DNA of 64,000 bases from Caulobacter sp. FWC2 (GTDB taxonomy: Bacteria; Pseudomonadota; Alphaproteobacteria; Caulobacterales; Caulobacteraceae), in contig NZ_PEBF01000001.1 of assembly GCF_002742625.1 (NCBI RefSeq), forward strand, positions 2,046,001 through 2,110,000. Reading direction: 5' to 3'. This document shows, piece by piece, positions 17,402 through 24,279 of the stretch (the stretch's first letter is position 1; the number at the start of each line of letters is the position of its first letter). The notes under the pieces are model-generated. The model ran no database searches. It saw only the letters and a list, made by a program, of their open reading frames with translations, and had not been told where the DNA came from. A program made the position numbers and the translations under genes.

Positions 17402-19525
17402 TTAGAGTCGCATCCGGCCGATGCCAGGATCGGTGCGGCTTGCGCGGCCGGTTTCCAGGTGCCCGGCCAGACGTTGGGTGAAGCTGGAATCGTCGGCCAG
17501 GGTCAGGGTCAGGTCGTACCAATGGGCGCTGCCGCGCAGGTCCCAGACCGAGCGGAGGATTTCCTTGGGCTTCAGCGTCAGGGTCTCGCGGGCTTCGCCC
17601 TCGGCCAGCGGATACTCCTCCGCCATGCGGAGAGTCGCCTGGCCGGCGCCGTGCAGACTGACGACCAGGCGCGCGCGGGCGTCGGCGGCGACCGTGACGA
17701 TCGGCTGGGGCTTGGACGTATCGCCCGTGAAGCGGCGGTAGAAGCCGTTCGGACCGTGGACCGTCAGGTCGTAGGGCCCCGGCGCTCGGCCCGCCTTGTT
17801 CCAGTGACCCGCGGCGTGTTTCTGACCCGCCGCCAGGGTGAAGCGCCAGGGCCCGTCGCGGTCGGTGTTGTCGAACACCTGGAATACCGCCCCGGCCCGG
17901 CCGGCGTTGATCAGGTCGATCCACAGCGCGCCATCCGCGACGCGTGCATCGGCCGACAGGACGTAGGGCAGGGGACGCGCGCCGCGCTGCGGGCCGTCCT
18001 GCACCGAGGGGCTCTGCTTGACGGGGATTTTCAGGCTCGCCGCAGCCTTGGAGCGGGCCACGCGCTGCATGTAGTCGGCGGTGGCGGGCAGGGTCAGCGC
18101 CGTCCAGTCCTGGTTCGGCGTGGCGAAGTCGAAGGCCGAGGTCAGGTCGCCGCAGACCGCGCGGCGCCAGTCGCTGATATTGTCCTCGCGCACCCCAAAG
18201 CGTCTCTCCAGGAACTTGAGCGTCGAGGTGTGGTCGAACACCTCCGAGCAGACGAAGCCGCCACGGCTCCAGGGCGAGACGATGATAGCCGGCACGCGGA
18301 TGCCCAGGCCCAGGGGATAGGCGCCCTTGTTGGCACCCTCGGCGTCAGGTCCATAGGTCTTGGCCTCGCCGGCGACCGACACCGAACTCCAGCCTTGCTC
18401 GGACGTCAGCGGCGGCATCGGCGGCTGCATGTGGTCGTAGAAGCCGCCGGCCTCGTCGTAGTTGACGATGAAGACCGTCTTGGCGAACACCTCGGGGTTG
18501 TCGACCAGGGCCTTGATCAGTTCGGCGCAGACGTGCTCGCCTTTCGACGGCTCAGCCTGAGGGTGTTCGGACAGGTCGGCGGCGGTGACGATCCAAGAGA
18601 CCTGCGGCAGGCGGTCGGCGGCGACGTCAGCGCGGAAGGCCTCGACCAGTTGCTGGCCGTCCGAGCGCTTGCGATCGGCGCCGGACTTGTCTTCGCTGAC
18701 CCAGGAACGGCCGCGCGCATAGAGTTCGGAGTCCTTGGCGCAGGGTCGGAAGGGCTTGAATACCGACAGGATGTTGTCGCCGAAATTGTCGTACTCTTGA
18801 TAGACCTTCCAGCTGACGCCGGCCGCCTGGAGGCGCTCGGCGTAGGTCGTCCAGTCGTGCGGCCCGTTGGCCATGACCTTGTCTTCGGCCATGTCGGCGC
18901 TGGGCGTCTCGTCCTCGCCGTAGTTGCTCATCTCCGGATCGCCGCCGACCTTGCCGCCGCCGTTGCAGCCTGTCCAAAGGTGCAGGCGGTTCGGATAGGT
19001 CTGGGTCAGGGTCGAGCAGTGATAGGCGTCGCAGACCGTGAAGGCGCTGGCCAGGGCGTGGTAGAACGGCAGGTCCGAGGCCTTGTAGTAGACCATCCGC
19101 TTGTGCAGTTCGCCCGAGTGGCCCCACTGGTCGTAGCGGCCGCCGTTGACGATGGTGATCGCCGCCTGGTGGCCCTGGTCCGAGCCGTCGACGGTGTAGG
19201 CGTTGGTGGCCGAGGCGTCGCCGTGGAACGGCGCGACGAAGCCGTCGGGGTGCTCCTTGCTCGGCTGGCGCCAGACCGAGGCCCCGCCCGGCAGGCGCTG
19301 CGGGCGCGGATCGCCCAGGCCGCGCACGCCGTTCAGCGCTCCGAAATAGTGATCGAACGAGCGGTTTTCCTGCATGAAGATCACGACGTGCTCGACGTCC
19401 ATGATCGTGCCGGTGCGATAGCGCGCAGGAATGGCCATGGCCTTGGCCACCGTGGCCGGCAGCAGGCCGACAGCCGCGCTGGCCGTGGCGGCGGCGCGCA
19501 GGAAAGAGCGGCGGTCGGTCGGCAT
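17402..19525 (-). CDS. Phosphocholine-type phospholipase C (exported)
   Basis: A 707-residue phosphoesterase of the acid-phosphatase-like phospholipase C family, which removes phosphorylated head groups such as phosphocholine from lipids in the periplasm or outside. The start is ATG 19525 behind GGAGATGGGCC; upstream codons to 19591 are in frame but unlikely. A twin-arginine signal (TDRRSFLRAAATASA) comes first, then VEHVVIFMQENRSFDHYFG, which supplies the catalytic/metal Glu-Asn-Arg segment. Later come FIVNYDEAGGFYDH and IIVSPWSRGGFVCSEVFDHTS, followed by two C-terminal beta domains of the family. Length and layout are those of full haemolytic/non-haemolytic PLC. It shares an operon with the HD oxygenase and has an operator just upstream, so the released head group may feed phosphonate or phosphate metabolism. 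Confidence 0.9.
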   Translation of the reverse strand: MPTDRRSFLRAAATASAAVGLLPATVAKAMAIPARYRTGTIMDVEHVVIFMQENRSFDHYFGALNGVRGLGDPRPQRLPGGASVWRQPSKEHPDGFVAPFHGDASATNAYTVDGSDQGHQAAITIVNGGRYDQWGHSGELHKRMVYYKASDLPFYHALASAFTVCDAYHCSTLTQTYPNRLHLWTGCNGGGKVGGDPEMSNYGEDETPSADMAEDKVMANGPHDWTTYAERLQAAGVSWKVYQEYDNFGDNILSVFKPFRPCAKDSELYARGRSWVSEDKSGADRKRSDGQQLVEAFRADVAADRLPQVSWIVTAADLSEHPQAEPSKGEHVCAELIKALVDNPEVFAKTVFIVNYDEAGGFYDHMQPPMPPLTSEQGWSSVSVAGEAKTYGPDAEGANKGAYPLGLGIRVPAIIVSPWSRGGFVCSEVFDHTSTLKFLERRFGVREDNISDWRRAVCGDLTSAFDFATPNQDWTALTLPATADYMQRVARSKAAASLKIPVKQSPSVQDGPQRGARPLPYVLSADARVADGALWIDLINAGRAGAVFQVFDNTDRDGPWRFTLAAGQKHAAGHWNKAGRAPGPYDLTVHGPNGFYRRFTGDTSKPQPIVTVAADARARLVVSLHGAGQATLRMAEEYPLAEGEARETLTLKPKEILRSVWDLRGSAHWYDLTLTLADDSSFTQRLAGHLETGRASRTDPGIGRMRL

Positions 19526-19549
19526 CGGCCCATCTCCGAAATTCAGCTT

Positions 19550-19561
19550 TGGTATAGACCA
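19550..19561. promoter_or_regulatory. GntR/HutC-type operator (TGGTATAGACCA)
   Basis: Lies 25 bases upstream of the phospholipase C start. The 12-mer is, as I recall, identical to the consensus reported for the mycobacterial GntR/HutC regulator PhnF, and it resembles the dre sites of DasR/NagR. It is the best single argument that the regulator at 19710 controls this operon. Confidence 0.72.
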
Positions 19562-19624
19562 GATAGTCGAGGGCTTCGGCGAAACTTTCATGACACCGTG
19601 ACGAGTGGCGGGTGTGCTTGCGTC

Positions 19625-19636
19625 TGGTCCAATCCA
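19625..19636. promoter_or_regulatory. GntR/HutC-type operator before the regulator (TGGTCCAATCCA)
   Basis: Imperfect palindrome, extended to CTGGT-CCAA-TCCAG (19624-19637), 74 bases upstream of the GntR start. Suggests autoregulation. One half-site base deviates from the others. Confidence 0.5.
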
Positions 19637-19709
19637 GTTCCTTGACCCTGGGGGAGCGCCCTCCCATCCTCGTCGCTTGGCGGGATTCGACCGCTGGCCA
19701 GGTCGCCCG

Positions 19710-20429
19710 ATGCAGCAGCCCGAAAGCCTTCAGTATATCGGCGTGCGCGACGAGATCGCCGCGCGCATCGCTGGCGGCGAGTTCAAGCCGGGCGAACGCC
19801 TGCCGTCCGAGCGCCAGATGCAGATTGGCGGCGGCGTCGCCCGCGGAACCGTCCGCGAAGCCCTGTTCCAGCTAGAGGCCGAGGGGGTCGTCTACCGCAA
19901 GGAGCGTAGCGGCTGGTACGTTTCGCCGCCGCCGGTGGTGTACGACCCGACTCGCTGGGAAGGCTTCATGTCGTATGTCGAGGCTCAGGGGCGTCAGCCC
20001 TCGACCGAGACCCTCAGCAAGATCGAGATCGCCTGCGACGGCGTGCTGGCCGAGATCTTCTCGCGCCCGGTCGGGGCGCCCATGTACTGGATCCGCCGTC
20101 GGCGTTCGGTGGATGGTCGAGCGGTGCTGTTCGAGAGCATCATCGTCGACGCGTCTCTGACGCCGGGCCTGATCGAGCACGACCTGAACGGGTCGCTGAC
20201 CAGCGTGCTAAAGTCGGTCTATGGCATTGGCGTCGCGCGCAACAAGGTCGATATGCGCCCCTGCGCCCTGACTGGAGAAGAGGCCGAGGCCCTGAGGGTC
20301 AAGTCCGGCCTGCCGGGTCTGAATCTGGTTCGGGTCTGCTATGACGCGCAAGGCCGGGTGGTCGAGTTCGACCGCGAGCACTGGCGTCATGACGCCGTGA
20401 AGATCAGCGTCGACATCCGCGTTCGTTAA
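19710..20429 (+). CDS. GntR/HutC-family regulator with UTRA domain
   Basis: A 239-residue regulator. Residues 1-75 form the GntR winged helix (YIGVRDEIAARIAGGEFKPGERLPSERQM, then ARGTVREALFQLEAEGVVYRKERSGWYV). Residues from about 95 form a UTRA ligand domain ending IRVR. Length is usual for the HutC group. ATG 19710 is chosen because the GntR domain begins there; the frame is open back to 19605. It sits between a phospholipase operon and a phosphonate operon and has a TGGT-N4-type palindrome upstream of itself and of each neighbouring unit. HutC-group proteins such as PhnF, DasR and NagR bind this motif type, so it is most likely the local repressor, released by an organophosphorus ligand or intermediate. 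Confidence 0.88.
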   Translation: MQQPESLQYIGVRDEIAARIAGGEFKPGERLPSERQMQIGGGVARGTVREALFQLEAEGVVYRKERSGWYVSPPPVVYDPTRWEGFMSYVEAQGRQPSTETLSKIEIACDGVLAEIFSRPVGAPMYWIRRRRSVDGRAVLFESIIVDASLTPGLIEHDLNGSLTSVLKSVYGIGVARNKVDMRPCALTGEEAEALRVKSGLPGLNLVRVCYDAQGRVVEFDREHWRHDAVKISVDIRVR

Positions 20430-20462
20430 CCGTGCGCGGCCGTCACCGAGGTGACATGTAAT

Positions 20463-20474
20463 TGGTCTAGACCA
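20463..20474. promoter_or_regulatory. GntR/HutC-type operator (TGGTCTAGACCA)
   Basis: A perfect 12-base palindrome, TTGGTCTAGACCAA at 20462-20475 when extended, 25 bases before the transporter ATG. This is the most symmetrical copy in the set and matches the DasR-type dre core. Confidence 0.72.
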
Positions 20475-20499
20475 AAACGCTCCATTGAGGGGCGTTCCC

Positions 20500-21831
20500 A
20501 TGACGACTGGTCCGAAGCGCTGGCTGGAGCGGGCCAACCCGCTGGTCTTCACCCTGTTCGCGGGGCTGGCCGGCTTCTGCGCCTATTTCTCGATGTACGC
20601 CTTCCGCAAGCCTTTCGCGGCGGCGACGTTCGGGGCGGTGGAGGGCTGGCATTTCGCGGTCGACTACAAGATCGCCCTGGTCCTGGCCCAGGTCGCGGGT
20701 TACGCCGCTTCCAAGATGATCGGGGTCAAGGTGATCTCCGAGATCGCGCCGCGCCATCGCGGCGTCGCCATTCTGGGCCTGATCGGCATTTCGTGGGTGG
20801 CGCTGCTGGCCTTCGCGGTCACGCCCGCGCCGTGGAACGTCGCGGCGCTGTTTTTGAACGGCCTTCCGCTGGGCATGATCTGGGGCCTGGTGTTCGGCTT
20901 CATGGAAGGCCGCCGCACGTCTGAAGTGCTGGGGGCCATTCTCTGCGCCAGCTTCATCCTGTCGTCGGGCGTGGTGAAGTCCGTCGGCAAGTGGCTGATG
21001 GTCGATCTCCACGTCTCGCCGTTCTGGATGCCGGCCGCCACCGGCGCGATCTTCATGCCGCTACTGGCCGTCTCGGTCTGGGCGCTGGTCCAGATGCCGC
21101 CGCCCAACGCCGCCGACGAGGCCGCTCGCGTCCGTCGCCAGCCGATGGACCTGGTCCAGCGCCGCGCCTTCCTGGCCACCTACGCGCCCGGCATCGTGCT
21201 GCTGGTGCTGGCCTATATCCTACTGACGGCCCTGCGTGACTTCCGCGACAACTTCGCCGCCGAGATCTGGACGGCCCTGGGCTTCGGCGAGGCCTCGGGC
21301 GTGTTCACCGCCAGCGAGCTGCCGGTGGCGGTCGTCTCCCTGGCCGTGATGGGCGCGGTGATGCTGGTGCGCGACAACCTGCGGGCCCTGCTGGTCATGC
21401 ATGGCGTGATCCTGGCCGGCTTCCTGGTGCTGGGCGGCTCGACCCTGGCGTTCCAGGCCCATATGCTGACGCCCTTGACTTGGATGATCCTGACCGGCGC
21501 GGGGCTCTACATGGCCTATACCCCGTTCAACGCAATGCTGTTCGACCGCATGATCGCCTTCAGCGGCCGGGTCGGCACGGCGGGCTTCCTGATCTATGTG
21601 GCCGACGCCTCGGGCTATCTGGGCAGCGTCGCTCTGCTGGTCTGGCGCAACTTCGCCATGGTCGATCTCGACTGGCTGAGCTTCTTCATCAACAGCGCCT
21701 ACGCCACCAGCGCAGTGGGCGCCGTCTGTACGCTGTTCGCAGGCCTCTACTTCCTGCGCCAGCGCGTCAGGTCCGACGGTGGGCAGGGCGCGGCGACCTT
21801 CCAGGCTGCCAGCCAGCCGGTCGAGTCGTGA
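20500..21831 (+). CDS. MFS-like membrane transporter, DUF5690-type, probable phosphonate importer
   Basis: A 443-residue integral membrane protein with about twelve hydrophobic segments. It starts at ATG 20500 (an in-frame TTG lies at 20485). The N-terminal segment FCAYFSMYAFRKPFAAATF resembles the DUF5690 family and more distantly the organophosphate:phosphate antiporters (UhpT/GlpT), which keep an Arg-Lys pair in a similar place. It is the first gene of a coupled operon with an FAD oxidoreductase and phosphonoacetaldehyde hydrolase (stop overlaps the next GTG), and an operator precedes it. I infer uptake of 2-aminoethylphosphonate or an N-substituted relative across the inner membrane; the family name is from memory. 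Confidence 0.78.
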   Translation: MTTGPKRWLERANPLVFTLFAGLAGFCAYFSMYAFRKPFAAATFGAVEGWHFAVDYKIALVLAQVAGYAASKMIGVKVISEIAPRHRGVAILGLIGISWVALLAFAVTPAPWNVAALFLNGLPLGMIWGLVFGFMEGRRTSEVLGAILCASFILSSGVVKSVGKWLMVDLHVSPFWMPAATGAIFMPLLAVSVWALVQMPPPNAADEAARVRRQPMDLVQRRAFLATYAPGIVLLVLAYILLTALRDFRDNFAAEIWTALGFGEASGVFTASELPVAVVSLAVMGAVMLVRDNLRALLVMHGVILAGFLVLGGSTLAFQAHMLTPLTWMILTGAGLYMAYTPFNAMLFDRMIAFSGRVGTAGFLIYVADASGYLGSVALLVWRNFAMVDLDWLSFFINSAYATSAVGAVCTLFAGLYFLRQRVRSDGGQGAATFQAASQPVES

Positions 21832-22970
21832 CCGTGGAGCGCACCTTCGATCTTGCCGTGGTCGGCGCCGGCATCGTGGGCTTGGCCCATGCCCTGGCCG
21901 CCGCCCGGCTGGGCAAGCGTGTAGTGGTCGTTGACCGCGACGCCCAGGCCAATGGCGCCTCCGTGCGTAACTTCGGCTTCGTGACGGTGACGGGCCAGGC
22001 GCGGGGCGAGGTCTGGCGGCGCGCGCGGCGCTCGGCGCGGGTGTGGGACGAGATCGCCGGTCCGGCCGGGATCGAGGTCGTTCAACGGGGGCTGACCATG
22101 GTCGCCCGCCGCCCCGAGGCCAGGGCCGTGCTGGAAGCCTTCCTCGAAACCGAGATGGCCGAAGGCTGCGCCTGGCGCGACGCCGTCGATCTCGGCGATC
22201 GTTTGCCAGGCCAGGGCGAGGTGCTGGGAGCGCTGACGAGTTCGGTCGATCTGCGGGTGGAATCCCGCACCGCCATACCGCGCCTGGCCGCGTGGCTGGA
22301 AGCCGCGCATGGCGTGACCTTCCTGCGCGGCGTCGCCGTGCAGGGAGTCGAGACCGGTCGCCTCGAGACGTCCGCCGGCGCCGTTTCCGCCGAGACCGTC
22401 GTGGTCTGCCCCGGCGATGACCTGATCACCCTGTTCCCCGACGCCTTCGCCCAGGCCGAGGTGACACGCTGCAAGCTGCAGATGCTGCGCCTGGCCGCGC
22501 CGGGCTGGCGACTTCCCGGGCCGGTGATGTCGGACCTCGGCCTGGTTCGCTACCTCGGCTATGCGGCCCTGCCGGAGGCCGCCGCCCTCCGCGTGCGACT
22601 TGAGGCCGAGCAGCCGGCGCATCTGGAGCACGGCGTCCACCTGATCGTGGCGCAGAGCGCCGACGGCTCGCTGGTGGTCGGCGACAGCCACCACTATGCC
22701 GCCACACCCGATCCCTTCGCCCGCGACGATGTCGACGCCCTGATCCTCGACGAGTTCGCCAAGGTGTTCGGCCAAGCGCCGCCGCCGGTGCTGGAGCGTT
22801 GGACCGGCACCTACGCCTCGGCCGCCGGCCACAGCCTCGTCGAGGCTCCGATGCCACGCGTGCGTCTGGTGACCGTGACCAGCGGCACCGGCGCTTCGAC
22901 CGCCTTCGGCTTGGCCGAGGACGTGATCGCGGGCCTCTACGACCTTCCGCGCCAAGGAGCCGCCGCATGA
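21828..22970 (+). CDS. FAD-dependent oxidoreductase of phosphonate operons (PbfC-like)
   Basis: A 380-residue DAO-type flavoenzyme starting at GTG 21828, overlapping the transporter stop by four bases. The dinucleotide fold is clear (DLAVVGAGIVGLAHALAAA, then VVVVDRD at the second strand), followed by NGASVRNFGFV, and the C-terminal FAD segment TSGTGASTAFGLAEDV. It matches the phosphonate-associated oxidoreductase group once listed as TIGR03364, for which oxidative deamination of N-substituted or free aminoethylphosphonate to phosphonoacetaldehyde has been described (PbfC). It directly precedes phosphonoacetaldehyde hydrolase, and no PhnW transaminase is present, so it is the likely source of that intermediate here. 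Confidence 0.83.
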   Translation: MTVERTFDLAVVGAGIVGLAHALAAARLGKRVVVVDRDAQANGASVRNFGFVTVTGQARGEVWRRARRSARVWDEIAGPAGIEVVQRGLTMVARRPEARAVLEAFLETEMAEGCAWRDAVDLGDRLPGQGEVLGALTSSVDLRVESRTAIPRLAAWLEAAHGVTFLRGVAVQGVETGRLETSAGAVSAETVVVCPGDDLITLFPDAFAQAEVTRCKLQMLRLAAPGWRLPGPVMSDLGLVRYLGYAALPEAAALRVRLEAEQPAHLEHGVHLIVAQSADGSLVVGDSHHYAATPDPFARDDVDALILDEFAKVFGQAPPPVLERWTGTYASAAGHSLVEAPMPRVRLVTVTSGTGASTAFGLAEDVIAGLYDLPRQGAAA

Positions 22971-23776
22971 GCCCGATTCAAGCCATCGTCTTCGACTGGG
23001 CCGGCGCCATGATCGACTTCGGCTGCCGGGCGCCGGTCCTGGCCCTGAGCGAGGTGTTCGCCGAGGCGGGGGTCTTGATCTCGGAGGCCGAGGCTCGCGC
23101 CGACATGGGCAGGGCCAAGCGCGATCACGTGCGGGCCTTGCTGGCCAAGCCGCGCGTCGCCACCCTCTGGACGGAGCGCCACGCCGCGGCGTCGACGGAG
23201 GCGGATGTCGACCGTCTGCACGACGACGTCGAACCGAAGATGCGCGCCGCCGCCCGCGACTGCGCCCGGCTGATTCCCGGTGCGGCTGAACTCGTCGCCG
23301 ACCTGCGGGCGCGAGGCGTCAAGATCGGCTCCACGACCGGCTATACCCGCCCGATGATGGTCGACATCCTGCCGCTGGCGGCGGAGCAGGGCTACGCGCC
23401 GGACGTCGTCGTCTGTGCCGGCGAGACGGCGGCAGGCCGGCCTTCGCCCCTGATGATGTGGAAGGCCCTGGTCGAGCTGGGCGCCTGGCCGGCCCGGGCC
23501 TGCGTCAAGGTCGACGATGCGGTCGTCGGCATCGGCGAGGGGCTGGAAGTCGGCGCCTGGACGGTGGGCCTGTCGGCCTCGGGCAATGGTGTCGGACTGT
23601 CGCGCGAGGACCTCGCCCTGCTGCCAGAAGCCGAGCGCAGCGCCCGGATCGAAGCCTCCGCTCAGGCCCTGCGCGACGCCGGCGCGCACTATGTGGTCGA
23701 TAGCGTCGCCGACCTTGGGCCTGTTCTGGCCGAGATCGAGGCGCGGATCGCGCGCGGCGAACGTCCGGCGGCCTGA
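22967..23776 (+). CDS. phnX: Phosphonoacetaldehyde hydrolase (phosphonatase)
   Basis: A 269-residue HAD-superfamily enzyme that splits phosphonoacetaldehyde into acetaldehyde and phosphate. ATG 22967 follows AAGGAG and overlaps the flavoenzyme stop by four bases. D10 and A12 in VFDWAGAMIDFG are the nucleophile and the Ala that replaces the second Asp of ordinary HAD phosphatases. K51 in MGRAKRDHVR is the Schiff-base Lys that marks this family. GSTTGYTRPMM and CVKVDDAVVGIGEG are motifs II/III and the C-terminal signature. The usual Thr after AG (AGT) is Ala here (AGA). Length equals characterised phosphonatases. It ends the operon; the next gene converges on it. Confidence 0.93.
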   Translation: MSPIQAIVFDWAGAMIDFGCRAPVLALSEVFAEAGVLISEAEARADMGRAKRDHVRALLAKPRVATLWTERHAAASTEADVDRLHDDVEPKMRAAARDCARLIPGAAELVADLRARGVKIGSTTGYTRPMMVDILPLAAEQGYAPDVVVCAGETAAGRPSPLMMWKALVELGAWPARACVKVDDAVVGIGEGLEVGAWTVGLSASGNGVGLSREDLALLPEAERSARIEASAQALRDAGAHYVVDSVADLGPVLAEIEARIARGERPAA

Positions 23777-23789
23777 TCTCGGGACGACC

Positions 23790-24200
23790 CTATTCCGCCG
23801 CCAGGGCCACGCCGCTGAAGCGCTGGGCGCGGGCGGCGCTGGAACGCAGGTCCGAGAAGCTCTGCGCCACCAGCGGATAGTCGGCCGGCAGGCCCCACTT
23901 GGCGCGATACTGGTCCTCGGTCAGGCCGAGCTGGTTCAGGTGCCGGCGCAGCGAGCGATAGCGGCGACCGTTCTCGAAGCTGACAAGGGCGTCGGCGGTG
24001 ATGCTGGCGGCGATCTGGTCAGGCGTGGGCGGCTCGACGGGCGAGACGATGGTCGCCGGGCTGGCGAAGACGGCTTCCAGCGCCGAGTAGGTGCGGGCGC
24101 CCAGCGCCGGCAGATCGTCCGCCGACACCTTATTGCGGCTGAGATAGGCGCACAGCACCTGGGCGGCGATCTCGGCGGCGCGTTCCTGGGCCTTGGTCAT
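23790..24200 (-). CDS. MucR/Ros-type regulator lacking most zinc ligands
   Basis: A 136-residue regulator of the MucR family. The start is ATG 24200 behind GAGGGAT; an in-frame ATG at 24311 is less likely. The conserved core reads SLRRHL, LTEDQYRAKWGLPADYPLVAQSF and DLRSSAAR near residues 80-125. In typical Ros/MucR proteins a Cys (in CLEDG) and a His pair (in RHLRTHY) hold zinc. Here the first position reads VSFENG and the second RHLNQLG, so the Cys and the last His are gone. Some rhizobial MucR relatives fold and bind DNA without zinc, so it may still function. It sits alone between phnX and the SulP gene. Confidence 0.85.
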   Translation of the reverse strand: MTKAQERAAEIAAQVLCAYLSRNKVSADDLPALGARTYSALEAVFASPATIVSPVEPPTPDQIAASITADALVSFENGRRYRSLRRHLNQLGLTEDQYRAKWGLPADYPLVAQSFSDLRSSAARAQRFSGVALAAE

Positions 24201-24279
24201 GAAATCCCTCAAGATGTTGGGAAGAAACCCAGGGGCGCTGGGATCGCGCCCCTGGGCCAGTTGGCGGACGAACGGTGGG

